The position numbers were made by a program, and so were the translations under genes. From assembly GCF_009674535.1 (NCBI RefSeq), contig NZ_WKJK01000006.1, positions 343,556-407,555 of the forward strand: a stretch of DNA of 64,000 nucleotides. The letters run 5' to 3'. The DNA is from Duganella guangzhouensis. Lineage in GTDB: Bacteria; Pseudomonadota; Gammaproteobacteria; Burkholderiales; Burkholderiaceae_D. A model generated the notes under the pieces. That model searched no databases, was not told the DNA's origin, and was given only the letters and a program-made list of their open reading frames with translations. Below are positions 51,386 to 59,166 of the stretch, piece by piece (within the stretch, counting starts at the first letter, position 1; every line of letters begins with the position of its first letter).

Positions 51386-51900
51386 TTCGTATAGGCAAAA
51401 AAATAGCCCACCATTTTTACACTGCTTTTTTGAAGCGCGTGGCGGTGGGCGTTGTTGACGTAATTTTAGCTCAAGAAAAATCTCGACACAAGAAACACTT
51501 GCGCAAGCATTCGATTGTACAAGCAATATTTTTGCACAAAATTTTCACACTGTGAAATTCTTAGTGCTTTTATTTTCACTACTTCTACAACGCCTCTCAT
51601 GCTTATCGGCGAAAGGCGGAATCGAAGTTGAGTCGACCTCCCACTCCTCTTTAGCACGATCAATGCTACACATCCCTCTGTAACTTCCAAATTTTGGTAG
51701 GAGGGGGAGTGCATATTTGACAACCAAAGTACCGCGTCGTGACCCTTATCAGGCATAGGGATCACGATGGATTTGTCGATTGATAACCGTCCGCTCGGAT
51801 CAGAGAAATCTCCGCTCTATGCGCTTACACAATTTAGATGTTCTACTTCCCAGATTGACGCACCGCTTTCCCCGGTTGATGCTCCCATTCGAACAACGAG
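51386..51900. other. AT-rich spacer without a convincing gene
   Basis: Short frames here lack ribosome-binding sites and family likeness. It holds a 15-base palindrome TTTCACA-C-TGTGAAA at 51543-51557, about 160 bases upstream of the Abi_2 start, which may be an operator. The spacer may also hide a small RNA partner, but nothing proves it. Confidence 0.35.
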
Positions 51901-52917
51901 CTAAAACTGAGGTCCTGAAAGATCCTCTCCTACGGCTTTTAGCCGAGCTGTGGCATTCTCCATCGCCACCTCCAATTGGCGCTCGTCAAGCTTAACCATC
52001 AGCTCACTGGCGAAATCCCTTACGTGATTCATAAGGATCTGAATTTCCTCACTTGTCACTATGACCTGCTCCCCATCCTTCGTACGACTACTTCGATGAA
52101 CGATATCATGGCGCTTGATCACTGCCTCCGCAAAACGCGCGAATGAAGGTGGCCGGATATCAAAGCTGATTTTCAGCAACATGCCGGCGGTCTCTGCTTT
52201 ATGCCAGACAGTGTCCTGCAGGTAGCTCTTGACCAAAGTTCTTATGCCGTCGTGCCGCTCAAAAATCTCACCAAGCCCCAACTTCTGCTCATTAAAATGT
52301 GGCACTTTCTTGATAATCCGACGAACGGCCATTTCATCATGTTCAACCGCGTAGGACACCGACTCCCAAAGGAATGATTCAAGCGCCGTAATTGTGGCAG
52401 CAAATGCTAGTTGAATGTTCAAGGTCTTAGCGGCTTCACTACCGGTAAGCTGCAGCATCTCGACAATGTTATTTAGCCGCATCTCCAAGTCCCTCTTCGG
52501 TGCAGCCCGTTCGCTGACATCGACATCAAGCAACTCGTCGTAGTCACCATCGTCTACGTATTCAGGAATCAAAGCCCAGCCTGTAACGCCTTCCTCCTCA
52601 AGCTCGCGAATTACTTGTTGGAGGATGTCTTCACCAGTATATGCACCAAACTCTGAGGCGATCTCCGACTTGGGCGAATACGGGCCACCTTCTGCATAAA
52701 TATGGTTATTGCGAGCGCCCGCTAGCAGCAGTGTCCCTGGGTAGTAAAAATTTCGCTTGAACCAGCCGTACATGGCTATCTTCTGCTCTTCTGATCCTGC
52801 TCTGCTGAACCAATACTTTTCGATCTCCGCGCGGCTGCCCCACAGTTCGAATGCCTCTTCAGGCAAATTGTCCAACTCATCATCCATTTCGTACATCAAT
52901 TCCTTCGTCCGCCCCAT
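51901..52917 (-). CDS. HEPN-motif protein B (paralogue of the upstream gene)
   Basis: A 338-residue soluble protein. The N-terminal part (about 1-135) has the conserved pattern WFKRNFYYPGTLL...HIYAEGGPYSPKSEI and an acidic helix. The C-terminal helical part (about 150-310) includes TITALESFLWESVSY, YLQDTVWHKAE and RHDIVHRSSRTKDG, whose R-x4-H (RHDIVH) is the HEPN ribonuclease motif. ATG 52917 is supported by GGAGTTTGTC. It starts 22 bases after the stop of its paralogue and is therefore the second gene of a pair. I do not recognise a named system with two such full-length paralogues side by side. Confidence 0.75.
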   Translation of the reverse strand: MGRTKELMYEMDDELDNLPEEAFELWGSRAEIEKYWFSRAGSEEQKIAMYGWFKRNFYYPGTLLLAGARNNHIYAEGGPYSPKSEIASEFGAYTGEDILQQVIRELEEEGVTGWALIPEYVDDGDYDELLDVDVSERAAPKRDLEMRLNNIVEMLQLTGSEAAKTLNIQLAFAATITALESFLWESVSYAVEHDEMAVRRIIKKVPHFNEQKLGLGEIFERHDGIRTLVKSYLQDTVWHKAETAGMLLKISFDIRPPSFARFAEAVIKRHDIVHRSSRTKDGEQVIVTSEEIQILMNHVRDFASELMVKLDERQLEVAMENATARLKAVGEDLSGPQF

Positions 52918-52939
52918 GACAAACTCCAGTCACATCTGC

Positions 52940-53938
52940 TTAGTTTGAGCCGTTAGTGATTTGCACAGGCGCAGCAACTTCACTTCCGCTTTCGCCTTTA
53001 AAGAATCGCTCAGCCATTTTCGCATTCAGACTATTCGCGAAATTTCTGACTTCGGCCATCAGATTAGCGATTTCCTCCGCGTCGACAGTAATAGGCGCGC
53101 CATCCTTAGTTTGCCCGCTACGATGAACAATATCGTGCCGCTTTTTTACGGGCTCGATGAATGGTTTGAAGGAAGGCGGACTTATTTGGAGGCCATGCAC
53201 AATCATCGGGGCAACCTTCTCCCATTTGTGCCAAACGGTGTCCTGCAAATACGCTTTTACAAAATCCTTCAAGCCTTTCTGCTTAATGAATATCTCACCA
53301 AGCGTTAAATTCTGTTTGCTGAAATGGTCAATCTTAGTGACGATTTTCTCCAACGCATCTTCATCGTTTTCCACGACATACGTCATGGTCTCCCACAGGA
53401 ATGATTCCAACGCGGTGATCGTCCCGCTAAACGCGAACATGCGCGCCAGCGCCATTGCAGTAGACGGTCCATCCAATGATAGGAGCTCGGTGATCTGGTT
53501 CAGGCGCCGCTCCAACGCAAGCCGCGGGGTGTCTGGCTCGTCGACGACGACGCCAAAATCCTCGTCGTAGTCTTCAAAATCCCTGTCCCAATGAATGGGG
53601 GCCCATCGGTCACCTACCTGCATGTACATTTCAGATACGACTTCTTCGATTGCCTCGTCGTCGGCCACTCCATAGAACCTATGGCCAAGTTCTTCTTGGG
53701 GGTCATAGGGGCCGCCATGAATGAAAATGTAGCCCCCCTCTGCAGAAATGTACGGAGTCTCGTTCGCGGGATCACAGTAACGTGCAAGAAACCACGCTTT
53801 GAGCGCTTCGCGCTGCTGGGCTGGTGTTGCACTCGACAACCAAGTATTGTCAATTTCGAGAATTGCAGACTCATTGTCCAGAGCCTCCGGCGGCAAATTC
53901 GTCCGGTCCCATTCTTCCAATCGATCATTCCAACCCAT
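52940..53938 (-). CDS. HEPN-motif protein A
   Basis: A 332-residue protein with the same layout as its downstream paralogue: WFLARYCDPANETPYISAEGGYIFIHGGPYDPQEEL near residue 55, an acidic middle (FEDYDEDFGVVVDEPDTP), TITALESFLWETMTYVVENDEDAL, YLQDTVWHKWEKV and RHDIVHRSGQTKDG carrying R-x4-H. Likely role: RNase toxin or regulated RNase in stress or phage response. ATG 53938 (MGWNDRLEEW) was chosen because GAGG lies seven bases upstream; ATG 53944 overlaps that site. A nine-copy hexanucleotide repeat lies about 106 bases upstream. The frame is open through the repeat, but a (Val-Ala) leader is unlikely to be translated. Confidence 0.75.
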   Translation of the reverse strand: MGWNDRLEEWDRTNLPPEALDNESAILEIDNTWLSSATPAQQREALKAWFLARYCDPANETPYISAEGGYIFIHGGPYDPQEELGHRFYGVADDEAIEEVVSEMYMQVGDRWAPIHWDRDFEDYDEDFGVVVDEPDTPRLALERRLNQITELLSLDGPSTAMALARMFAFSGTITALESFLWETMTYVVENDEDALEKIVTKIDHFSKQNLTLGEIFIKQKGLKDFVKAYLQDTVWHKWEKVAPMIVHGLQISPPSFKPFIEPVKKRHDIVHRSGQTKDGAPITVDAEEIANLMAEVRNFANSLNAKMAERFFKGESGSEVAAPVQITNGSN

Positions 53939-54044
53939 AGCCATCCTCGGCACGCTATAAATAGGATCTCGTCTCGGGGAGCGCAAGCAACAATAAAGCC
54001 TACATCGTATTGCACGAAGCACAAGAAAGGCTCCGTAACGCTCT

Positions 54045-54098
54045 GCCACTGCCACTGCCACTGCCACTGCCACTGCCACTGCCACTGCCACTGCCACT
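54045..54098 (+). repeat. nine perfect GCCACT hexamer repeats
   Basis: GCCACT is repeated nine times without variation (54 bases), preceded by a partial CT unit. It lies between the HEPN pair and the second IS21 derivative. It would alter promoter spacing if its copy number changed, since hexamers do not shift frame. Nothing else was seen in 53945-54177. Confidence 0.95.
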
Positions 54099-54177
54099 AA
54101 GCATATCAGATTGCAAATATGGAAAATGCGCGAAATATCACGCCAGTCCCGGGTGTGACGGCGTTGTGGGGGAAGCT

Positions 54178-54651
54178 TGTTGATTTGCCGCGAAATCTGA
54201 CCCACTTCACCACGTAATTTGCAACTGAATCTGACCCACGTTTAAGACACAATCCTACTCAACAAGTTGAGTGGGGAATCGGAGTGATCGACGTGGCACT
54301 ACTAGGCATTATTCGACGCTGGCATATTCGCGACCAGGTCCCACTGAGAGAGATCGCCAGACGTTTAGGCATCTCAAGAAACACTGTTCGGGGCTATCTG
54401 CGCGCTGAAATCACTGAGCCGGCCTACGCCGAGCGGCGCCCACGCAGCGCAATAGACAAATATTCGCTCCAGCTTTCGGCCATGCTCAAGACAGAAGCGG
54501 CTCGGTCCCGGAAACAACGACGCACGCTCAAACAATCCATGAGGACCTAAGAGAATTGGGCTTTGAGGGGTCTTACGACAGAGGCGCGGCGTTCGCGAGG
54601 GTATGGAGGGCGGGTCAATCTGACAGGGTCAATCCTGTCAGCAAACGAACC
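54178..54651 (+). mobile_element. IS21-family deletion derivative, copy 2
   Basis: About 474 bp, same termini and same internal deletion as the copy at 49076. Left terminus TGTTGATTTGCCGCG, right terminus GCAAACGAAC with C where copy 1 ends in A. The shared junction means the deletion preceded duplication, so the element moved or was copied as a non-autonomous unit. Confidence 0.8.
54284..54550 (+). pseudogene. istA 5' fragment, frameshifted
   Basis: The first 88 codons of an IS21-type transposase gene, from a GTG start (MIDVALLGIIRRWHIRDQVPLREIARRLGISRNTVR, HTH visible). One base is missing relative to copy 1 in the word CAAACAA(A)TCCATGAGG, so the frame ends at 54550. The transposase core (DDE domain) is absent in any case. 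Confidence 0.8.
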
Positions 54652-54801
54652 CCGCCGGCTCAATATGGCTGCGGAATCGGAGATGCCTCGACAGCAAGCC
54701 GAACAACGTTTCGCGTGGCCAGTCAAAACGTTGGCCTTCAAAAACGGGAATTTGAGAATTTTTTTTCAAGGGTATTTACTGGATTTTTAGATAACATTTT
54801 T

Positions 54802-55015
54802 TGTTAGCGACTATATTTGACTGTTAGTGACTTTTTGCACGTTAGCGACTTTTTTTGTACGGACTACTTTCATAATCGCACCAAATATAGTCGAAAAATG
54901 ACCCTGGGGCATAGCGCGTAAAAAATAGTCTGCCTAGGAGTGTTAAAGTCGAAAAAGAATCGTGCTTGGTCAGTCAAGGCCCAACTCTCGCACAAATAAA
55001 GTCGAAAATAAGTGT
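54802..55015 (+). repeat. array of transposon-end-like repeats (left-end orientation, then inverted)
   Basis: TGTTAGCGACTATATTTG at 54802 is followed by CTGTTAGTGACTTTTTGCAC and CGTTAGCGACTTTTTTTG, three direct units at about 20-base spacing. After about 40 bases the motif returns inverted: CAAATATAGTCGAAAAATG, then GTTAAAGTCGAAAAAG and CAAATAAAGTCGAAAATAAG. The pattern resembles transposon ends bound by TnsB/TniA-type transposases. No transposase gene is in the window. The rest of 54652-55218 shows no gene. Confidence 0.5.
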
Positions 55016-55218
55016 GAAAGGCGCAGCCACAGCAGAGCGCTGACGGTGATTCGCAAGAACTAATGGCGGTGATCAACGAGATTGAACGCGACGGTCATTG
55101 AGAGCAGGCTGCGGCGACTTACCAGGTTGGTGGCGGCAGCCACGAGAAATATTCAACTGCTCAAGGAAAGCATGTTCAACTACACTGTACATATAATCGC
55201 ATCCTTCGGGGAGCTGAA

Positions 55219-55467
55219 ATGAATGGCAAAAATTCAATTATGAAAGCAATGATTGCAAATCATAAAACTGACGCGGCTGAACGCAGAAAGTTGCGTCAGA
55301 CGAAAATGGTAGCTAGGCCGCCGCTAGTTGTTCAGCCAAAGGATGGCGTTATCACCGTACGGCTTCGGGAGGACGCAAAGCCATTGTCTGCGTTGGGAGG
55401 AGTGGTTAAGGTCTTAGGCCATTCACGCATCGACATACCCGAATTTAAGTTGCGTCGAAGTCGGTGA
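55219..55467 (+). CDS. small hypothetical protein
   Basis: An 82-residue basic protein (MNGKNSIMKAMIANHKTDAAERRKLRQTKMVARPP). GGGGAG nine bases before the ATG gives a good start signal. The C-terminal half (DGVITVRLREDAKPLSALGGVVKVLGHSRIDIPEFKLRRSR) suggests a small folded or nucleic-acid-binding protein. I do not recognise a family. It ends three bases before the convergent last gene of the minus-strand operon, which supports both as real. Confidence 0.5.
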   Translation: MNGKNSIMKAMIANHKTDAAERRKLRQTKMVARPPLVVQPKDGVITVRLREDAKPLSALGGVVKVLGHSRIDIPEFKLRRSR

Positions 55468-55470
55468 ATC

Positions 55471-55722
55471 TTAGTCAGCTGTAAAGGTATGGCACGACCG
55501 ATCGCTAATCCAGACACACCAAGCTTTGTCCGTCACTCTTCTTCTGGGGAAGCTCCCCGCTCTATAAACCAAGATGAGACCCGTGTATGCACCCGCGCCG
55601 GGAAGGCTCGTAAAGGGCACATAGTGGTAGATTAGGTAGCGGCTAATCTTTGATATTAGCTGAATCGGACTTATTTGCTGGCCAGCAATAATAAGGCCGA
55701 TTTGCCAAATTGGGATCCTCAA
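55471..55722 (-). CDS. small hypothetical protein, last gene of the hydrolase operon
   Basis: An 83-residue protein read from a TTG at 55722 that is preceded by TAGGAGG with six-base spacing, a near-perfect Shine-Dalgarno site lying just after the stop codon of the preceding gene. The N-terminus (IPIWQIGLIIAGQQISPIQLISKISRYLIY) is hydrophobic and the C-terminus holds Cys and Trp residues (AWCVWISDRSCHTF). No family recognised. The strong start signal and operon position are the main support. Confidence 0.55.
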   Translation of the reverse strand: MRIPIWQIGLIIAGQQISPIQLISKISRYLIYHYVPFTSLPGAGAYTGLILVYRAGSFPRRRVTDKAWCVWISDRSCHTFTAD

Positions 55723-55732
55723 GAGAAACCTC

Positions 55733-56473
55733 CTACTTAGCTCCCGTAGTCTTTCCTGCCTTTTTTTGTTTTGTCGTAATTACAGCGCATGTTCGAATCA
55801 AACGATCGGCATAAGCGAAACCAGCGCGGCGTACAGATCTCTCAGTCACCAGGAATATCCAGCAAACTAACATGATGGCGCTGATAGTTATCGGCATGGC
55901 CTGTTGGATTGAAACACTGCTCAGGATCTGGCGCACACTGCCAGACATATCCGTTTGCAGATAAAAATGGACGGCACTAATAGCCATTGTTGCGCATGAG
56001 ATGACGATGCCGATCCATTTCAAGCCACGCATATTCCTCTGGAATCCATAGTGCTTGTTCTCTTTGAACACCAGCGCGTGCTTTTTTGTATCCTGAGTCT
56101 TGGATATGAGCCACGCGCTGCCAGCACGATAAAAGGTATCAGCTTGCTCCGGGCTTTTGTCCTCCAAGGCAGGGCTTGGCGCGGCTCTTGATATGCCTTG
56201 TCCTATGGCGAGGTGATACTGCTTCTTCGTCAGGGAATCAATCGTGCTATCACGATGCCGAAGCAAGACGGTGGTCGGCTTCCCACCCCATTCACCATTC
56301 AAGCGTTCTTCAAGCGCTTTTCCCAGATCTCTCGCAATTCTCGCTAACAGCAAGGGACCGCCACATGTGATGAGCAACGAGACTGCCGTCATCAATAGTG
56401 GATGCTTTGAGCCGAATATATAGTTGTTTTGTATTGCCCATTGGAATGGGCTCGACGGTACTTGTTGATTCAC
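55733..56473 (-). CDS. unrecognised membrane protein of the hydrolase operon
   Basis: A 246-residue protein with about three membrane segments: HPLLMTAVSLLITCGGPLLLARIA, WIGIVISCATMAISAVHFYLQ and QAMPITISAIMLVCWIFLVT. A soluble region (about 50-145) lies between the first and second. It starts at a GTG two bases after the stop of the previous gene, with a GAAGG overlapping that stop, so its translation depends on reading of the upstream gene. No homologue is recognised. It may form a complex with the preceding membrane protein. Confidence 0.7.
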   Translation of the reverse strand: MNQQVPSSPFQWAIQNNYIFGSKHPLLMTAVSLLITCGGPLLLARIARDLGKALEERLNGEWGGKPTTVLLRHRDSTIDSLTKKQYHLAIGQGISRAAPSPALEDKSPEQADTFYRAGSAWLISKTQDTKKHALVFKENKHYGFQRNMRGLKWIGIVISCATMAISAVHFYLQTDMSGSVRQILSSVSIQQAMPITISAIMLVCWIFLVTERSVRRAGFAYADRLIRTCAVITTKQKKAGKTTGAK

Positions 56474-56475
56474 CT

Positions 56476-57909
56476 TCAGTCGGCTAGTTTAGATGCGGTC
56501 GGTGGCTCGTTTTCCGCACCTGACGCACTATGTGCGTCGGGTGGAATCTCAAGCATGGCTGACGGTAGCATCCGGCCGAACATGCTTTCGAACATCGCTC
56601 CCGCCTGTCCCGCCGCACGCCGGAATTGCTGGCGCAGATCAGCAGCGATCTTCGGATCGGTGTTGGCAATATAGCGCCGCTGCAGCGCCTGCATACCGCG
56701 TAACTGGTCCTGCAGTGGCGAAAGCAGATCGGTCGCTGCCCGGCCACCGACATACGCGCCTTGGCTCATACCCATCAGTGTCAGTAAGGTGGCGGAGATA
56801 TGCAGACTGCCAAGCTTGCTCGCGCCGCTCGCCACCACGTACGCCGCGATCACGCATGTGAACACCAACATCTGGAATTTATAGATGTCGAAGCGGCGAT
56901 CGGTCATCAGTAGGCCGCTCGGCGCGCCTCCACTCCGGGATTCAGCCACTGGTGCGGTGAACCAGCCGAGTTGCTGCACATACCGATAAACTTCGTCGTC
57001 GAGATTTTTGCGGATTGCCACCGCCACTTGGCTAGCGGCTGTTCCCGCCGTCGAAATGCCAATCAGATAAAGCAAGTCGTTCGATAATTCTTCCAGCAAT
57101 CCGGTGCGTAGCCATTGATAGAACAGCAGCGTTGCCACGATCAGCGTGAACACCAGCATCTGCAGCTGCGACAGGCTGGCCTGCCCATTCTGTCCAGTGA
57201 TATTCCAGGGTAGTAGTCGAGGACCGAGATTATGCAAGCCGCTGGCCGCAGTGGCGTGTGTGCGCGCCACAGGCGCCACCGCAATGCCAGCGATCAGGTA
57301 GAAAAACACGGCAAACAGCAAGGCGGCGAAGATGGATGTTCCCTGATGCGAAATGATGACCGGCATGTCGCGGCCGAAATAGACTGCGCCGCGTGAACCA
57401 TCCGTGTAAGCATAGGCGGCAATTTTCAGCCGCAGCGACTGCTCTTGTTCCCACAGTTTCCAGAATGGTTGGTTGTCGCTCCCGCTGCCGAATTCGCCTG
57501 TATTGGGGACGCGAAAATGAATGCGCGTCGTCGGCTGCACTTGGCTGGCGTCATGCGGATTGACATCCTTGACCACTTCTACACTCTCGAAGGTAATCGG
57601 TAGCGCCAACGTGTCACTGCCGCGCCGCAGCTCAAAATAGCCAAGCAAGCAGACCTTGTCGAGTTGGGGAGCAAAGTCGGGTGTCACGCTTAGATAAGCC
57701 AGCGTACCACTGGCCAAACTGGGCGATGATAAGCGAATATGCGCGTTGTCGAGCGTGTCGATGGCAGTGGCGACCGGTTGGCGCATGTTGGCAAGGCGCG
57801 TCTCCGGTGCGGCGCCACGTGCCGTGCACGCAGGATCAGCCAAGCCAGTCGTCGCCTGTGCGACTGTGGAGACCAGCACGCACACCGCCATGCAGAGCAA
57901 CCGTTTCAT
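56476..57909 (-). CDS. unrecognised exported membrane protein of the hydrolase operon
   Basis: A 477-residue protein with a signal peptide (MKRLLCMAVCVLVSTVAQATT), a periplasmic beta-rich domain (about 22-190; LGYFELRRGSDTLALPITFESVEVV) and then about five membrane segments. Two segments share the word QMLVFT (SQLQMLVFTLIVATLLFYQW and YKFQMLVFTCVIAAYVV), which suggests internal duplication. A C-terminal cytosolic tail (about 410-477) carries KIAADLRQQFRRAAGQAG. ATG 57909 is supported by GGAGGATCAATC and overlaps the GH19 stop as ATGA. I know no function. Confidence 0.78.
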   Translation of the reverse strand: MKRLLCMAVCVLVSTVAQATTGLADPACTARGAAPETRLANMRQPVATAIDTLDNAHIRLSSPSLASGTLAYLSVTPDFAPQLDKVCLLGYFELRRGSDTLALPITFESVEVVKDVNPHDASQVQPTTRIHFRVPNTGEFGSGSDNQPFWKLWEQEQSLRLKIAAYAYTDGSRGAVYFGRDMPVIISHQGTSIFAALLFAVFFYLIAGIAVAPVARTHATAASGLHNLGPRLLPWNITGQNGQASLSQLQMLVFTLIVATLLFYQWLRTGLLEELSNDLLYLIGISTAGTAASQVAVAIRKNLDDEVYRYVQQLGWFTAPVAESRSGGAPSGLLMTDRRFDIYKFQMLVFTCVIAAYVVASGASKLGSLHISATLLTLMGMSQGAYVGGRAATDLLSPLQDQLRGMQALQRRYIANTDPKIAADLRQQFRRAAGQAGAMFESMFGRMLPSAMLEIPPDAHSASGAENEPPTASKLAD

Positions 57910-58580
57910 GATTGATCCTCCAAACGAGGCAAGGGCAGGCCCAGCACGTGCAGCGCACGCGTCCAGCGTGCCTTGCGCTGCGCCAAGCCAGTGGAGCCAC
58001 CATTGACCAGCTTGCAGATGCGCTCGAACGTGACTTCGGCGTCGAGGCCGGAACACTGGTCGGCCAGCGCGTTTAGTCCCCGGCTTTGCCAGAACCAGGC
58101 GGCCGAACGTGCCGCAGCCTCCGGCAACAGCAGCAGATCCGGGTCGGCAAGTGCATCGAGGCCGCTGGCGCGCGAAAAGCTGGCATAGTTCTCGCGGCCG
58201 GTCAGCTGTATCAGGCCGCGGCCGCGGTAACGCCAACCGTCGCCACTGGCCTCGCCGCGATTGCCCAGGCGTGCGCCGTAAAGATGATTTGCCAGCGCCT
58301 GAGCCCGGTGACTGTAGCGTACGGCGCTGGCAGCGTCTGGAAATTTGTGCGGCCAGAGCTGGCGAAGCCGGTGCGGCGAATAGTTCAGCAGTTCTTCCTT
58401 CCGACGCAACTCATCCGACTCGACCAGCAGCTGCGCCAGAAAGGCAGCCTGGCGTGTCGCCGTGTCGATCGCGTAGGCGTGCATCGCGACATTCAATGGC
58501 CGAGCCCAGAAGTGCGCTCGTTGTGCGGTTTCGTGCCCTGTCAGCAGCAGGTTGAGCTCATGCGAGGTAATGTCCTTCAT
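57906..58580 (-). CDS. GH19 chitinase/endolysin-like glycoside hydrolase
   Basis: A 224-residue enzyme with the GH19 fold: AFLAQLLVESDELRRKEELLNYSPHRLRQLWPHKF supplies the catalytic Glu region and GDGWRYRGRGLIQLTGRENYASFS is the family signature. The compact form without binding modules is typical of phage endolysins and of secreted bacteriolytic enzymes, so peptidoglycan or chitin may be the substrate. No Sec signal is present, so export would need another route or lysis. ATG 58580 follows AGGAGTCTCCC. It overlaps the following membrane-protein gene by four bases. Confidence 0.88.
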   Translation of the reverse strand: MKDITSHELNLLLTGHETAQRAHFWARPLNVAMHAYAIDTATRQAAFLAQLLVESDELRRKEELLNYSPHRLRQLWPHKFPDAASAVRYSHRAQALANHLYGARLGNRGEASGDGWRYRGRGLIQLTGRENYASFSRASGLDALADPDLLLLPEAAARSAAWFWQSRGLNALADQCSGLDAEVTFERICKLVNGGSTGLAQRKARWTRALHVLGLPLPRLEDQS

Positions 58581-58656
58581 GGGAGACTCCTGTTGTATGC
58601 GGCGAACAGCGCGCAGGTGGTGGCCGCGCTGCCCTGCGGTTGAATACTAGCGGCGG

Positions 58657-59139
58657 TCAGGTCAGATCGCGGTGCCCCTCGTCGCTAGTGTCGCTGGCCA
58701 TTTCATCAAGCCCGCGCATTGCCAGTATCCTGCCAGCGCTGCTGGCGGAGCTGAGCAGCTGGGCCAGACGTTCGCTGTCCGCACGCATTTGTTGGTTCAC
58801 GTGGTCGGCGAACATCAATAGAATGCCCGGCATCTCGTTATGGTCATCGGCACGGCGTAGGTCGCCGACGCACGCGCCGCAGCGTTCGATAAAGGTGTCC
58901 AGCGTAGTTTTCCATTGCGACCCTAGCCCGCTGGTTAGATCAAGCTGCACATCGAGCAGAGCCCGCATCGTGGAAAGCACGGCAGGATGGCAGGCGCCGA
59001 GAGTGCCCCGCAGCAGCGCCATCGCCTGGTTACGCTGGCGTTCGCCGATTTGCTGGTTCAGGTCGAGCATTGATTTGACTGCGCGCGCCATCGTGGCCTG
59101 GGTTGTTTCGAATCCAAAAAGCGTTTGTGCTAAAGCCAT
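58657..59139 (-). CDS. helical protein of unknown function
   Basis: A 160-residue protein predicted to be almost wholly helical (MALAQTLFGFETTQATMARAVKSMLDLNQQIGERQRNQ). The pattern of amphipathic helices and its place next to a PHA-depolymerase-like gene recall phasins, but no signature proves it. ATG 59139 follows AAAGGAGTCATACC. It is 27 bases after the depolymerase-like gene and 76 bases before GH19, all in one direction. Confidence 0.65.
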   Translation of the reverse strand: MALAQTLFGFETTQATMARAVKSMLDLNQQIGERQRNQAMALLRGTLGACHPAVLSTMRALLDVQLDLTSGLGSQWKTTLDTFIERCGACVGDLRRADDHNEMPGILLMFADHVNQQMRADSERLAQLLSSASSAGRILAMRGLDEMASDTSDEGHRDLT

Positions 59140-59166
59140 GGTATGACTCCTTTTTAAGATCAGGGA

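Noticed and set aside
51466..51765. Minus-strand frames of 60-99 codons in the Abi_2 spacer
   Set aside because: No ribosome-binding site, overlapping alternatives and no recognisable sequence.
54045..54098. CRISPR array
   Set aside because: The units are contiguous six-base repeats with no spacers; it is a microsatellite. No cas genes were seen in the window.
53939..54205. N-terminal extension of HEPN protein A through the hexamer repeat as a (Val-Ala)n leader
   Set aside because: The paralogue has no such extension, a proper start with GAGG exists at 53938, and the extension begins close to the IS element without a ribosome-binding site.
54556..54807. Plus-strand frame continuing after the second IS21 derivative
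   Set aside because: It starts in the IS right end and runs into AT-rich spacer; the patatin sequence present after copy 1 is not present here.
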